Below, one piece after another: positions 1-12,252 of a stretch of 64,000 nt of DNA; position 1 is the stretch's first letter; each line of letters starts with the position of its first letter. Under the pieces are notes generated by a model. The model did not search any database, had not been told where the DNA came from, and saw nothing but the letters and a program-made list of their open reading frames with translations. This stretch comes from Gossypium raimondii (taxonomy: Eukaryota; Streptophyta; Magnoliopsida; Malvales; Malvaceae). The position numbers were made by a program, and so were the translations under genes. The stretch is from assembly GCF_025698545.1 (NCBI RefSeq), contig NC_068566.1:3021362-3085361 (forward strand), given 5' to 3'.

Positions 1-224
1 TGAAGATGGGTCATTATAACCAAAGATATGAATGTGATATATCACATTCTCAAGCATGCGTTGGCTTTGCTTGGTCTCACCAATTAGGCATGCCTAAGCT
101 ATAACTATTATTAGTGTTTGCCCCCAAAAGCTTGCCTTTTTTACAACGATTTTGACAAAGTTTTATTATGAAAGTAATGGGTTTGCAGAGGACTCTCAAA
201 GGAGCCGTAAACACACGTCCCACT

Positions 225-395
225 GTTTTCAATTTTTTTTATTATATCTGTTTTTTTAATAAAATATTTAAAATTATTCATAATCTCTCCCAATCTATAA
301 ATAGGAGAATAATACACTTCAGCACACTTCAACACACATTCTCCTACCTTGACAATAATATTTATATCAATTAAGTTAAGATTTAATCGATTTTT
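225..395 (-). repeat. Degraded tRNA-type SINE-like repeat, copy 1
   Basis: Read on the minus strand, this stretch has the same order of blocks as the copies near 6.1, 16.9 and 38.4 kb: a box-A-like start, a decayed box-B-like block, then 'CTCCTATTTATAGATTGGGAG' style sequence and an A-rich end. It is the most decayed of the four copies. The family assignment rests on comparison inside the window only. Confidence 0.45.
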
Positions 396-559
396 TAGTG
401 ATTTTTAATGCCGAATAATATTAGGCACGCTTTTTTTATCCCATTATTAAAGGATTGATAATATTAAAACTTAGTAATAAAAGAATGTGTCACATTAGTC
501 ACCGAATAAGCTAATTAAGTGATGTCAATTCATGTTGGAAATGTTTTTATTTCAAATGG

Positions 560-945
560 GTTAAATTATTTTTTAATTTGAGGGTTATTTTTATATTGGT
601 ATCTGATTTTTTTAAATTGGGTTGAATTTTTTTGTCTAAGTTAGTTCATGAACTTGGTAATTGTTCTCATATTAGGGTTAAATTTATTTTGATTCCCTAA
701 AAACGTTAAAGTTTAGGCTCCAATGTGGAAATACTTGTCAAGTTTAAGTCATAATATGAAAACAATTGTCAAGTTCAGGAACTAATTTAGACGAAAAAAG
801 TTCAAACCCTAATGTGGGAATAATTGTCTAATTCATGCCCCAATACGAGAATAATTACCAAGTTCAAAGATTAACTTGAATAAAAAAATTCAAACCCCAA
901 TATAAAAATTATTACCAAGTTCGCCCTAGAAGAATAATTTAACCC
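560..945. repeat. Dispersed repeat with 'aacttggcaattgttcccacat' style units
   Basis: Short units recur in both orientations. They combine a 'not-yet-seen' spacer with phrases such as 'aacttggtaattgttctca', 'ccaatgtggaaatacttgtc' and 'aatgtgggaataattgtc'. A related block lies at 30,050-30,262. It looks like a decayed non-autonomous element. I see no coding potential. Confidence 0.4.
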
Positions 946-1024
946 TTTTCAAAAAGGTTGGCTTATTTCATTTTGGAGCTAAGGACAATATACTAATAAG
1001 AAATTTTCATTTAATGTATATTAA

Positions 1025-1480
1025 TGGCGATTTTTTACTCTCTAATTTTATAAAAAGTTATTTTAGTCATTTATTCAATTTTTCGCCTCTTTTAACTATT
1101 GAATTTATAATTTTTGTCAACTCATCCAAAATAGATGGAAAAGTTAACATTTATTAACTTTGTTGACGTGGGCATACCATGGATTGTCACGTAAATGATA
1201 CATCAACATTTAATTAATTTTTAAAATTTAAAAATATTTAAAAATCATTTTAAATAATTTTAATGATTTTTAATTTTTTAAAATAGTTTTTTATAATTTT
1301 TAAAATTAATTAAATACTAATGTACCATCCACGTGACAATTAACATGTATGCAATGTCAATAAATTTAAAAGACGTTAACTTTCTCAACTTTTTAGACAA
1401 AAAAAATACAAGTTTAAGAAATAAAATGATAAAATTTAAATAAAAACTAAAATAATTTTTTAAGTGGAAAGACCAAATAA
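1025..1480. mobile_element. Fold-back MITE
   Basis: The two halves are long imperfect inverted repeats. The left arm includes 'ggattgtcacgtaaatgata' followed by 'catcaacatttaattaattt'. The right arm, reverse-complemented, reads 'aattgtcacgtggatggtac' then 'attagtatttaattaatttt'. The outermost parts ('gttattttagtc' on the left, 'attattttag' in the complement of the right) also pair. There is no open frame. The structure is that of a non-autonomous DNA transposon that could form one long hairpin. Confidence 0.6.
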
Positions 1481-2434
1481 ATCATTGTACCTATATTTAT
1501 TTATTAATTGGGTTTGAAATAGATTTAATACTCATTTGAAATAAATTCAAATTTAGGAATTCATCTTTTCGCTTTAAACCCAAATTTGATCTAACATAAT
1601 ATGACAATAAAAAGCTAATGAACTAAACTCAAACTTAAATTGTGTTGAATTCAAAATCTTTTAGTGTTGAATTGCTTGTCAATTATATGTTAAACTACAA
1701 CAAAAAAATTAAAAAGTATAAAATAAAAAAAGCAGAGATGGTAGCACAAATTTGTCATACAATTTGTTACAGAACTTATTTAGAGAGTCTTAACGATATA
1801 ATATTTGATTTAATTTCGAACTTGGTCTTTTATGAAAACATTATTCCTTCCTACGTGGTAGTCGAATACATTAAAATTCTTGAAAAGTGGTAAAAGTACT
1901 ATAAAAATTTTTGTATTAAGAGTCGAATTATATTTTGATATTTTATTCAAAATAAATAAATTAATTTCTATACATTAGATCAAAGATCAAATTGATCTTT
2001 TAGTAAAAAATTAGAAACTGGTATTTACATATTAACATGATGTATAAATAACATATTATATGTAATTATTTGATTATTCCTAGCTTAATTAATTTTTAAC
2101 AATAAAAATAAATAAAATTTTAACAATACGGTGAACTTACTCTTTGATTCACCTTAATACTAATCCAAGTCAAATCAAATCACTATAAGAATTAGGCATC
2201 ATAGTCTTTATCAAGCAAAAGTTCTTTGGCAGGCAATCTCAAAATCCCTCAATTCCTTACTCTTCACCCGCACCCCCACCAGGCCACCCCCACCGTTCCT
2301 TGAACGTATCAATCAATCCCTCGACGACAACACAACAACAAATGCCTGCGGACCTGCTGGTTCCCTATAACTCAATAGCTTCCCTCAACTCAAATCCCGT
2401 ATAGTCACCATCCATCCTTACCCACCTAAACACA

Positions 2435-2620
2435 CGCTTCTCTTTCTCTCTCTCGCCAAACCCCATTTGCCCCCTTTTTTCCCGTTACCCTTTTTGTTTC
2501 TTTACATCTGCCTATAAGAAAAAAGTTTTCTTCTTCATAACCAAGACAACATCCAAAGAACCAAAGTTCAAACCTTTAATCTCAAAGATCCCCCCCCCCC
2601 GGTTTCTTTTTTGTTCTTTC
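2435..2620 (+). promoter_or_regulatory. Pyrimidine-rich probable 5' leader of RLP44, with a C11 tract
   Basis: The sequence ahead of the RLP44 start codon is strongly CT-rich (a CT-repeat tract near 2,437-2,460, then T/C-rich blocks), as is common in plant 5' leaders. A run of 11 C occupies 2,590-2,600, about 20 bases before the ATG. The transcription start is not visible from sequence; 'cctataagaa' near 2,511 is a weak TATA candidate only. Confidence 0.35.
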
Positions 2621-3427
2621 ATGGGGTTTGTAATTCTTTTGCTGCTAACCTTTACTACACTTCCATTATCTTCCTCAGATCCAAACGACGAAGCTTGTTT
2701 AACTCAATTAAGCCAAACCTTGAAAGACCCTTTAAACAACTTACAAAACTGGACCAAATCCACCTTTGCAAACCCTTGTAGTGGTTTCACATCTTATCTC
2801 CCTGGTGCAACTTGTAACAATGGTCGAATCTACAAGCTTTCCCTCACCAACCTCTCTCTTCAAGGCTCTATTTCCCCATTTCTTTCCAATTGTACCAATC
2901 TTCAATCCCTTGATTTGTCTTCAAACTCCATTTCAGGTCCTATCCCTCAAGATTTACAATACTTAGTCAACTTAGCAGTACTCAACCTTTCATCTAATCG
3001 CCTTGAAGGAGAGATCCCTCAACAACTTGCATTATGTGCTTACTTAAACGTCATTGATCTTCATGATAATTTACTCACTGGTCAAATTCCTCAAGAATTA
3101 GGCCTATTAGCACGGTTGTCAGCTTTTGATGTTTCAAACAACAAGCTGTCAGGTCCAATACCAGCATCATTAGGTAATAGGAGTGGGAATTTACCAAGGT
3201 TTAATGCCACATCTTTTGGTGGAAATAAGGATCTTTATGGATACCCTTTACCACCTATGAAAAGTAAAGGGCTATCAGTTTTGGCCATTGTTGGGATTGG
3301 ATTAGGAAGTGGACTCGCGAGTTTGGTTATTAGTTTCACTGGGGTTTGTATTTGGTTGAAAATTACAGAAGAAAAAATGGCTGCTGCTGAAGAAGGAAAG
3401 ATTGGTCAGTTCATGCCTGATTATTAA
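2621..3427 (+). CDS. RLP44: Receptor-like protein, RLP44 type
   Basis: A single uninterrupted reading frame of 268 residues. Residues 1-19 form a hydrophobic signal peptide. An N-terminal cap with C26, C53 and C65 precedes about four to five leucine-rich repeats (roughly 70-190, with repeated 'LDLSSN' and 'LNLSSN' type cores). A single membrane span follows (about 218-246), then a short cytoplasmic tail of about 22 residues ending in MPDY. There is no kinase domain, as expected for a receptor-like protein. From family knowledge, Arabidopsis RLP44 has the same size, repeat count and tail, sits at the plasma membrane, and links pectin methyl-esterification state to brassinosteroid signalling through BRI1/BAK1. 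N-glycosylation sequons such as NWT, NLS and NAT fit an extracellular domain. The start is the first ATG after the CT-rich leader. The frame is intact. Its position beside PPR, CGR and ACS genes supports orthology. The paralogue RLP57 is the main alternative name. Confidence 0.92.
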   Translation: MGFVILLLLTFTTLPLSSSDPNDEACLTQLSQTLKDPLNNLQNWTKSTFANPCSGFTSYLPGATCNNGRIYKLSLTNLSLQGSISPFLSNCTNLQSLDLSSNSISGPIPQDLQYLVNLAVLNLSSNRLEGEIPQQLALCAYLNVIDLHDNLLTGQIPQELGLLARLSAFDVSNNKLSGPIPASLGNRSGNLPRFNATSFGGNKDLYGYPLPPMKSKGLSVLAIVGIGLGSGLASLVISFTGVCIWLKITEEKMAAAEEGKIGQFMPDY

Positions 3428-5460
3428 AAAAAAAAAGAAGAAGAACAAATATCATTGAAGATCATTGAGCTTAAATTCAAAAAAGAAAGAAAATCCCAGG
3501 TATGTTTTTCGACTGATTTTTTTCTTCTTCAACAATGTATATAAAGTAAATTCAAACATGATCCTTTTTTTCCCTGTACTGTTCAATTATGGTGCCAATG
3601 GCTTGAAAAAAAAATTTTGGTGGGGACTGAACTGTAAAAAAAAATGAAACTGAAGAGTGAAACATGATTGCATTTATTAAAAAAAAATGTAGTTTTAACA
3701 AGTTGGGGTTACTTGTGGGAGTGTAAATGTGTGAGCTGGTGTGCATGGTGGGAGACCAGACCAGCATTCTCTTTAATCACATGCCTATGTGAAAATTTGT
3801 CTCTATTTGTTATTTTTCTTGCAACAAAAGTTAACTACTATTATAGCTTTTGGTCAATGGCTTAAAGCCAACATTCTGGATATTGGTTCTTTATGAAATT
3901 CAATTGCTTCATGGGTTTGATCTTTGATGCTTCAACATTGATTCAAAATTGAAATATGGCAAAATATTTTTTATTATATTATTATATTATTATTAATTAT
4001 TTTTTATCATTTGTCAAAATATGAAGTTGTCAAATGCGATCACATTATTGGTTGTTAATGCCACAATAGCATAATTTAATGGTGTTAGATAATTACAAAA
4101 ATACCAATAAAATCACAGGTACTAAATAGAAACAAATTCAATTCAATGTACTACTATTGAAAAGAAACAAAAATGGAGACCCTTTTTATTTTACATTTCC
4201 GTAAAATTGGGAAATTCAACCTGAAGAAAGAGGAAAGATATTATGGAAAATTCATATTCCAAGGCGTGTGAAAATTAAGTTATAAATTTTATTATTGTAT
4301 TAATTTATAATTTTATTATTCTAGTAGGGTTAAAGTATGAATTTACTATATGTTACTTAAAATTTCAGTTTTAAAAGACTTAAAAGAAATAATTTCCCAA
4401 GGACCAGGCTTAAAATTTTAAATTTTCAAAAAAATATTAGGGCATGCGAAAAATACTAAATTGAAAAACTAAATCTTTTCGATTTAATTGGTTTATTCTG
4501 TTAATTTTCAATTTTGACATTTTAAATCGAATAAACTGAACAAGGCCAAACCCGTAATGTCATAAATTTATAACTTATTTATATATCTAAGCTCAAATTT
4601 AAATCTTAAACTCAAATATCTACTAAAACTTAGTACTTTTAAAGTAGAAAGCCATTAAACCCAAACCAAATTGATAATTTAATTCTTTTATGATACTTTT
4701 TTAATTTTTATTAATTTATAGCCAATGGAAACACAAGTAAGGATATGTTGGACATATAAGAAAATAAATATTTTAATATTTTTATAATGAATTTAAAATA
4801 AAAAATTAAAAGTGATACGATATAATAAATTGAATAAAGAAGATAATTATATAAAAAATTAAAAGAAATAAAATTGTAAGTAGCTCATTTAAAATTTATT
4901 TTAATTCAAAATAAAATTGAAAAATCGAATCAAATTAAAATTTTTATTTTGATTTATTTGATTTTACTCTCTAAATCAATTCGATTAATTTGATTTATAT
5001 ATGAAAAATTGAGCCATACAATGCACACCTCTAAAGAAGGCATGTATTGAGTGTATGTAGGACTAAAATTTGTGTTTTCCAAGGATGAATCAAGAAAAAA
5101 AAATGTTGAAATTAAAGTTAAATATACTTAATTATGGCTGCTTTTTAAATTTCTTTTTCTTAAGGTATTTGAAAGGAATTGATTGGGTTTCGAAAAAATT
5201 GCAGTGGCACCAAAAGCAGCAGAGGGATGGATTGGTCAAATTAGCTTTCAATCCTCTCATTAATGGGGTCTTCCAAGAATCGCATGCATCTCATCATCAT
5301 TGCCTGGACCCCCTTCTTTGCTTTTTTTCTTTATGTTACTGTTGTTTGGAATCTGGAAAAAAGAAAAAGATAAAAAGGAAAACTATTTGTTTGTTTTTCT
5401 CATTGATTCATTTGAATCCATTGTTTCCCCATTTTAATTTTTAGTCCCATGAAAGTCTTT
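3428..5460. other. Intergenic, AT-rich, no supported gene
   Basis: This holds the RLP44 3' flank and AT-rich sequence. Short open frames here (for example 3,465-3,647 and 5,070-5,444) have low-complexity translations with no recognisable domain. Confidence 0.5.
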
Positions 5461-5469
5461 TTATTAAGA

Positions 5470-5755
5470 ATTAGATTATATTTTTTTTCGTTAAAAAATA
5501 ACATTAAATTAAAAAGTAAATTAATTATTTTTATTAAAAATTTCATTCAATTCTACTATTAAACTTCGACGTAGCTGATAACCAGATAATCACATGTACC
5601 TCATGCTAAGGTACTAACGGTAATAATAGATGAATTTTTTAACAGAAAGATCAATTTGCTCTTTAATCTGACGTATATAAACTAATTTACTCTTTTTTTA
5701 ATAAAATAAAATGTAATCGACTCCTAATATAAGGTCCTTCATGATAATTTTACCT
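5470..5755 (+). mobile_element. Degraded Mutator-like MITE (same family as in the CGR introns)
   Basis: The right part matches the MITE inside the CGR introns. It shares 'gatcaatttgctctttaatc', an 'actaatttactc' block, 'aaaatgtaatcgactcctaa', and an end 'ttcatgataattttac' corresponding to 'tccatgatacttttaac'. The left end is too decayed to place exactly. Confidence 0.45.
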
Positions 5756-6068
5756 CGATATTATTTTCCAATCCAAAAGATTTTAATATTTGGTAACCAC
5801 ATTGGGTTAAAATCAATAAAATAATGAAATTGATTTTTTTGTTTGATTAGTTTTATTTAGTTATATTTTTCTTTTAAGATTTATTTATTTATATAAAAGT
5901 TACCATTGTAATTATAAAATTTCATGAGTTGATGATGCAACTATTTTCTATTTTTTTCCTATTTTTAATATTAATTGTAGTTTTAATATTTTATTGGGTA
6001 TTTATTTATTTGAGCTTATATATTGAGTTTTTTTTAAATGGTATCATTATAGGTTTTGATCATAACTG

Positions 6069-6215
6069 TTTTTTTTTTTCCTAGAACTACCCATAGCCCC
6101 TCCCCAACCCATAAATGGGAAGATAATGCATTTAAATGTACTCGAACTCACGTCTTCTTGCATTGACAACAATGCTCTTGTCAATCGAGTTAAGACTCAA
6201 CCGACAATTCATATC
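6069..6215 (-). repeat. tRNA-derived SINE-like repeat, copy 2 (best preserved)
   Basis: On the minus strand it reads: a box-A-like 'TCTTAACTCGATTGAC', about 30 bases later a box-B-like 'GTGAGTTCGAGTAC', then 'CCCATTTATGGGTTGGGGAG', 'GGCTATGGGTAGTTCTAGG' and an 11-base A tail (T run at 6,069-6,079 on the plus strand). Internal A and B boxes plus a 3' A tail are the signature of tRNA-derived SINEs transcribed by RNA polymerase III. No clean target duplication is visible. Confidence 0.6.
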
Positions 6216-6796
6216 TTGAGTTAAGTTGGGATTTATATGAGCATTAGATTTGGATTTAAAATTTATTAGTTAAAAAATAAGTTGATTTGTTTAAATTAAA
6301 AATTAATCAAATGATGTGAAAATTGATTATTTTAATCGAATAAAGTGAAAAATCAACTCACAACTTCGCTTAAATCAATTAACTAATTTTTAGTCATCCC
6401 TAATAATATCCATATTCTTTCGTAATTTGTTAATTATTGTTTTTTTAATTTTTAATTTAATTATTCAAACAATTACTATATTTTTTGGGGCAACATTTTA
6501 GAAGAACATGTTAAATTTTATATCAATTTTAAGTGTATGTAACAATCCTAAACCCAAAAACATTATTAAATTATTTTAATTCAAAACATTGGACTATGTA
6601 CCTCAGAAAATTGATAACAAAATAAATGAGGCTAAGACCCTGAAACAAAGCCCTCATATTCTCAAGGATTAAATTGAACCAAGAACATAAATTAGGTTTG
6701 TTTTATTAGCATGCTTAAAAAATGATAATTTAAGTTGATTCAACTATAAATGTAGTGATAAAGTTAACATCAACTACGAGTAGGTCAATATCGAAG

Positions 6797-7430
6797 GGTG
6801 TTTGGTTCACGAATTTAACTATCTTGATGGTAAAGTAAGATTTCGAGAATATAATTATCATGTTCGGATTTTAACTATTTTCATAAAGTAATAATCTCAT
6901 ATTTTTAATAGTGTCAAGATTATGGAATACAATGGATGATTTCAATACCATACCTTCCTTAAATAATCTTATATTCCAATTGGAATTTTAGGTTGTAGAT
7001 AATTTTTCCTTTGCTTTTATTATTTTAATCAATTTAGTAATTTTTTATGTAAGAAAAATATAAGTCTAATTAAAACACAATTTTTAATGAGGGTTTCACT
7101 TTCATGCAGTGTTTTGTCTATTTATATATTATTAGTTATTATATTACTTAAAATTATTATTTTGAGTTTATAACAATATTATGTGTGAATTAACCGGTGA
7201 GACAATTACTTTTCATGAATTATTATAATTATTATTTATAAATTTATTTCAACATCATATATTTACTTAAATATATAAATTGTAATAAAATAAGAATCAT
7301 CATAATTTATCATAATTTTATAAAAATTAAAATTAAAAATATTAAAGTAATTAAACTTGTTTAAAAAATAAATTCATAATTTAGTAAAATGTATTTCTAA
7401 GTAATCTAACATTTCATCAACCAAACATTA
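6797..7430. mobile_element. Probable MITE with TGTTTGGTT termini
   Basis: The left end 'gtgtttggttcacgaattta' is an imperfect inverted copy of the right end 'catttcatcaaccaaacatt'. The interior is non-coding and very AT-rich. Ends of the GTTTGGTT type are common in plant Harbinger- and hAT-like MITEs. I cannot define a target duplication, so the superfamily is open. Confidence 0.4.
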
Positions 7431-7689
7431 ATATTTTATATTCCAACCAAATGAATCAAATAAAGTAAAGTAATATATTTGATAATATACTAAGAGTCTG
7501 CTTGGATAGCACAAATTAATTGAAACAAAATGTAATTGTTAGGGTAGTAATTACACTCTCTTGTAATTGCAAAGAATTGTAATTCCTAGATATGTTTGAT
7601 TGATGAGTGTAATGATAAATTCTTTATGTCATGTTTGTTAGTATAAATTGTAATTACATAATTTAGCATAGTGTTTATTTTTCCTGCAA

Positions 7690-8675
7690 TTTATTGTTGT
7701 TCTTGTTGTTAGTTAAGTTAGTTATTACTGTAGCAAGGGTTAAATTGCACTTTCAATCCATTTCTTTACTTGTATTGACATTTTCATCTTTGCTTAATGT
7801 ATTTTCAATTCTCTCTAGTTTTAGTTGTTAAAGCTTTTACCTTTCATGCTTTTTGCTCCATATTTTACTATTACATGTTCATATTTACTTTACTTTTAAG
7901 TTTTCGTCATTAAAAATCTCAACTTTTTTATTTTTCTTGAGCTTTCCTTTAATGGCTACCATGTTTGTTATTCTTATGCTGGTTCATTTAGTTTTTAGCA
8001 TGAGTAACTAAACTTCTAAGTGGGTTGGTTGGTAGAGATGTGGGTCAGTTGATATTTGGCTAACAAACTAAATTGCAACAAATTAGACTAAATTGAATGA
8101 ACATAAAAACTTAGGATTGACGACCCTAAGGGAAGATTTAGGCAAGTCAGACCGAGAGGTAATCTTGTTGAGCATCAATTCTTGAGTCCCGGGTTAGCCG
8201 GCGAGGTTGAGAGATAAGCCAGGCTAATTTGTCTAATTTGGTAAAGTTGAGACCAATAGGTAAAACAGAACCACTTTAGGAGTTTAAGCAATTTGGAACA
8301 TTAATTAAAAGATTAGTTAACCACATCAAAGTCAACCAACCACCATTTGTTAGTTAAATTGTGAATTTCATATCTTTGCATCCTTTTATGATTTAGTCAT
8401 TTAGGTAGTTAATAGATAATTAGTTTAATCACTATTCGTTTCATGATTTGTCGTAATATAGCTTTTAGCGATTAGTTGTCTAGACTCCTTCTTTGCATGC
8501 GTTTGGCTAGGAATTGTTCAACCGCCTCCTCCTTTAGGTTCGATCTCTTGGAATACTCTATGTTCCATTGGAACTATAAATATTACAATTGACACTGTAC
8601 GCTTGTAGTTAAAACCGCTTTTCAAAAATAGTTCATCCAAAATCATTTGTTTTAACGCACATGCGTGATAACGGT
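7690..8675. mobile_element. Probable LTR-retrotransposon-derived stretch
   Basis: Non-coding sequence whose style (for example 'ggttcgatctcttggaatac' and 'ttgacactgtacgcttgtag' near 8,538-8,605) resembles LTR/leader regions of plant gypsy elements as I remember them. It ends abruptly where recognisable copia coding sequence begins, near 8,676. No terminal repeats or target duplications could be identified. Confidence 0.25.
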
Positions 8676-9575
8676 CACTTACCTGCTTGTAGATGAATCT
8701 CCATTGGTTTTGTCATATATCTACTTATGAGACAAGTAACAAACATCACGTCAGACCTTATAACGGTGAGATACATCAAACTTCCTACTAGTTGTTTGTA
8801 ATGAGTTTCATCAATAGAGATTTCACCTTCATCTTTGCTTACTTTAAAGCTGGAACAATTGGACTCCCTACCAAATTACTTTCAACCATACAAAACTTCT
8901 TCAAAATTTCCACAACATATTTTCTTTGACATATAAAGATACAATCAGATTTTTGCAACATCTCAATTCCAAGAAAAAAATTATCTTTCCCAAATCAGTC
9001 ATATTAAATTCTCTCAACATAGAGTTTTTAAATTCAGACATCATAACTTCATCATCACCAGTAAAAATTAAATCATCAATGTAAACACTTACAATGATTA
9101 CTTTTCCTTCGCTACTTTTCTTTGTGAATAGTGTTTGCTCACTGTTGTACATTTGAAAACCTTTATTGATAAAGTGCGCTTCAATTCGACTAAACCAAGC
9201 TCGTGGAGCTTGTTTTAATCCATACAAAGCTTTGTGAAATTTGTAGACTAGATGTTCTTTACTTTTCTTTTCATATCCTCTTGGTTGTTCCATATAAACA
9301 TCTTCACTCGGCTCACCATGGAAAAAAGCTAACTTAACATCTAGTTGAAAGATCTTACAACTCTTCTGTGCAGCTAGAGCAATGATCATCCTTATTGTAT
9401 CCATCATTGCAATTGGTGCAAAAACTTCAGTGTAGTCTACTCAATGTTGTTGAGAGTACCCTTTTGCAACCAAATGTGTCTTGTGCTGTCAATCTTTCCA
9501 TGTTCATTTTACTTTGTTTTGAAAACCTACTTCACACCAATTTCTTTTGCTTCAGTTGGCAACTCAGTAAGCGTT
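8676..9575 (-). pseudogene. Copia reverse transcriptase fragment
   Basis: The longest open piece (8,901-9,407, 168 codons) carries the copia RT hallmarks 'QLDVKLAFFHGEPSEDVYM' and 'YGLKQAPRAWF', and the catalytic 'YIDDLIFTG' motif. Upstream of it (to about 9,575) the translation 'TELPTEAKEIGVK' matches the start of the RT domain but contains stops. Downstream of it, frames with stops still spell parts of the RT/RNase H linker ('VGSLMYLT'-like) down to about 8,676, where homology stops. It is broken by several stops. Confidence 0.85.
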
Positions 9576-9580
9576 CATGA

Positions 9581-11169
9581 TGTGAGCACGACCACATCAT
9601 GTTACGATGCAATTCGACAATGTTGAGATTGGCCTAAGCATAAGGGGGCCAAGTGCAAAATGAAACATCTCACAGGCCTGGTTGATTATTGGGCCAACTG
9701 TTTTAAAGACTTTTTAATTTAATTTAGTTTTATTGCATTTAATAAGTTTGCATATTTAATTATGACTTGCATTATGTGTTCTGCATTTAATTAAGTCATG
9801 CATTAAAGCATCTCATATGTTCATAAAGTTTGTGTTTTAATTATGTCATGTATTAAGTAACTCCTATGTTAATTAAGTTGCATCTTAAATTATGTCATGC
9901 ATTATGTAACTCATTTGTTCATTTAATTTGCATTTCAATTAAACCATGCATTTAAGCATCTTATTTATTAATTATGTTTAAGCACGAGTTAGTTTCATAA
10001 GTGTGTAAAGTGTTTCATTTATTTTGGTTGTTACTTTTTAATGCATAAGTTAATAGTGTGTTTATTTTCATAAATAAATATGTGTGTCTCTAGTTAATTG
10101 ACAAGTTGAATAAGAATGTGAAAAGTTTGCAATGTTTAATGTATCTTAAATAAATTAATTGTGTGTTCAATTGTTTGTCCTAGGAAAGTCCAAAAGGCTG
10201 GTCACATATTTTAAACCTACAATAGGGTTGTTCGTTTGCAAAGAAGAATCAAATGTTGTCACATTCAAATTACTGTTCAGTTTTGGCATAAAATAGTGTG
10301 CATTCGGTCACTTAATTGCTCGTGCATAAAAGGAACGTTTTTGGTGGATAATGAAGCACTTAAAGCTCATTATGGTGGTTGTTCAAATGGTGACTATTCA
10401 TAAGACCAATGACTCTTCAAGTTTGGACGGTTTCAAGCATTCAAAAGTTTATTATGGTGGCTGTTCAAATGGATCAATGAAGACTTTTCAAATTTGATCG
10501 ATTTTTGTGCCTTTAAAGCTCATTATTATGTCATTTTAAGAGGTCTTTGCACAAGCCTTTTGACATTCGATTTTAAGGGAGATAAAGTGACACCAAACAA
10601 TACATAAAGGGAACATTAAGTCATCAACAAGTGAAGTGACATGTCTTTTCAACTACACTTGAATCAAGTGAAAAGACATGACGCATCGGCTGCCCAACAT
10701 GAGTTAAATCAAATTTAAATGCTTGTATTAACAGCTAGTTAAATGTTGAATTTGAAAGGTCCTTTATAGACATTTGAATAGTCATATTAGGCCTATAAAT
10801 AACTTGTAAGATGACACTGTTTTGGTTAAACTAAGATGAATGAATATACATTTTGTGAGAATTTTCTTTTGAGTTCTTTAGAACATACAAACTGAAGTTA
10901 TCAAGGCTTATTGCTTTGTGATATTCTTCTTTCTTTTCTATACCTTCAGTTCCTTTTTTTAAACAATGGATTGGGGTCTATTAAAATCTATTCTTGTTTT
11001 CGATTATTTGTCATATAGAAAATGGGTTACGTTCCAATAACACTGGTTCTTTTCTTATACAAGTCGTTGATTCAAGATTCCTATCCTATTTCTTTTATTA
11101 CAAGTACCTATTTAGAAACGATAGGGGCATTCGAATGACTTGTAATTCTAAATCGATTAGGAGCTCACA
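9581..11169 (+). mobile_element. Nested solo LTR-like insertion with TGTGAGC/GCTCACA ends
   Basis: This 1,589-base block interrupts the copia pol coding sequence: recognisable RT-start translation lies on both sides. It starts TGTGAGC and ends GCTCACA, the inverted TG...CA border of an LTR. It has an LTR-style TATA region on the plus strand ('gcctataaataacttg' near 10,792). It has no coding content. The flanks (catga and ttaat) do not form a clear 5-base duplication, so the exact border or a later change is uncertain. Confidence 0.55.
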
Positions 11170-11407
11170 TTAATCCATATTTTGTTCTTCTCAATGGATT
11201 TGATTTCACTTTCCATGGCCATTTTCCAATTTGTGCTTTCATTGCTTCCTCAAAGTATAATGGATCATTTGATACTACTTGAGCCATATGAACCTCATCA
11301 TTAAATAGGCCTAAAACCTTTGCACTAACATAATCACCCATTCAGATAAGAGGTCTCATAATCCTCTTTTCACTCTCACTAGAGCTATCTTCCTCTTTTC
11401 ACACTTC
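11170..11407 (-). pseudogene. Copia pol fragment (integrase to RT linker)
   Basis: The minus-strand translation, with stops, gives the copia linker between integrase and reverse transcriptase. It includes 'SSDPLYFEEAMKAQIGKWPW' and 'KSNPLRRTKYG', and other readings resemble 'EIQSIEKNKTW'. It is the piece left between the two nested LTRs. Confidence 0.7.
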
Positions 11408-11412
11408 CTCAC

Positions 11413-12221
11413 TGTCGAAATCATTTTTATTTTAAAAAACGGGGTTGACTTTTAAAACGAAAATAGAGTCGCCACCAATCTTTTTTCGAGGTGTGATCGG
11501 GTCACCTTGAGATTAATCATTTTGATAAAACATTTTGATTTATTAAAATAATAATTTTGGTCTACAAAATTTGAGAAAACGGGCTCGGGAGTCGTTTACG
11601 CACGAGGAAGGATTAGCACACTCGTAACTCCCAAAAATTGGTACCTAATTGATTAATTAACATCCTAATGTTGAAAATTTGAAAAGATTTTAAAATACGA
11701 TCCTCTTTAAAAACCTGAATAAATCGAATTTGATGTTAAGACCTCCTTGTCCCGAAGTAATAAGATGTCACATCCAGTAAGTTAGGATACGACATTTTAA
11801 CCCTCGAAACTAAGCTTGTCTCATGCATTAAAGTTTAACAAGGATATTCGGTTATTTGGATAAAAAAATCGAAACCCATTAAGTTAGGGAACGATTTTCT
11901 CAAAGCTCCAAAGTACCGAATATTGCCTTATTTTTAAGAGTTTTCTTTTTTTTTAAAATTGGGGAAAATTGACGTAATATTAAAACGATGTGTAAAAACT
12001 TTGATAAAAAATGACAATATGAAAATACAAATAAACAATTTATAAAATGATAATGGCAATTCTTTAAATACTAGCATCAATAATCAAAGACCAATGAATT
12101 TAAAACAAAGAGTATAAAAAAATATAAGGCAAAATAAAATATAAACAAATTTAAAAATAATGAATTTGAAAATGAATAATAAGGAAAAAGAAATTTGAAA
12201 TCAACAATATACAAATCAATA

Positions 12222-12252
<31 letters not shown>

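Noticed and set aside
1642-1893. 83-codon plus-strand frame
   Set aside because: Lys/Asn/Ile-rich translation of AT-rich DNA with no known domain; probably chance.
5070-5444. 124-codon plus-strand frame
   Set aside because: The translation is low complexity, with no domain or signal I recognise; no splice or promoter context supports a gene.
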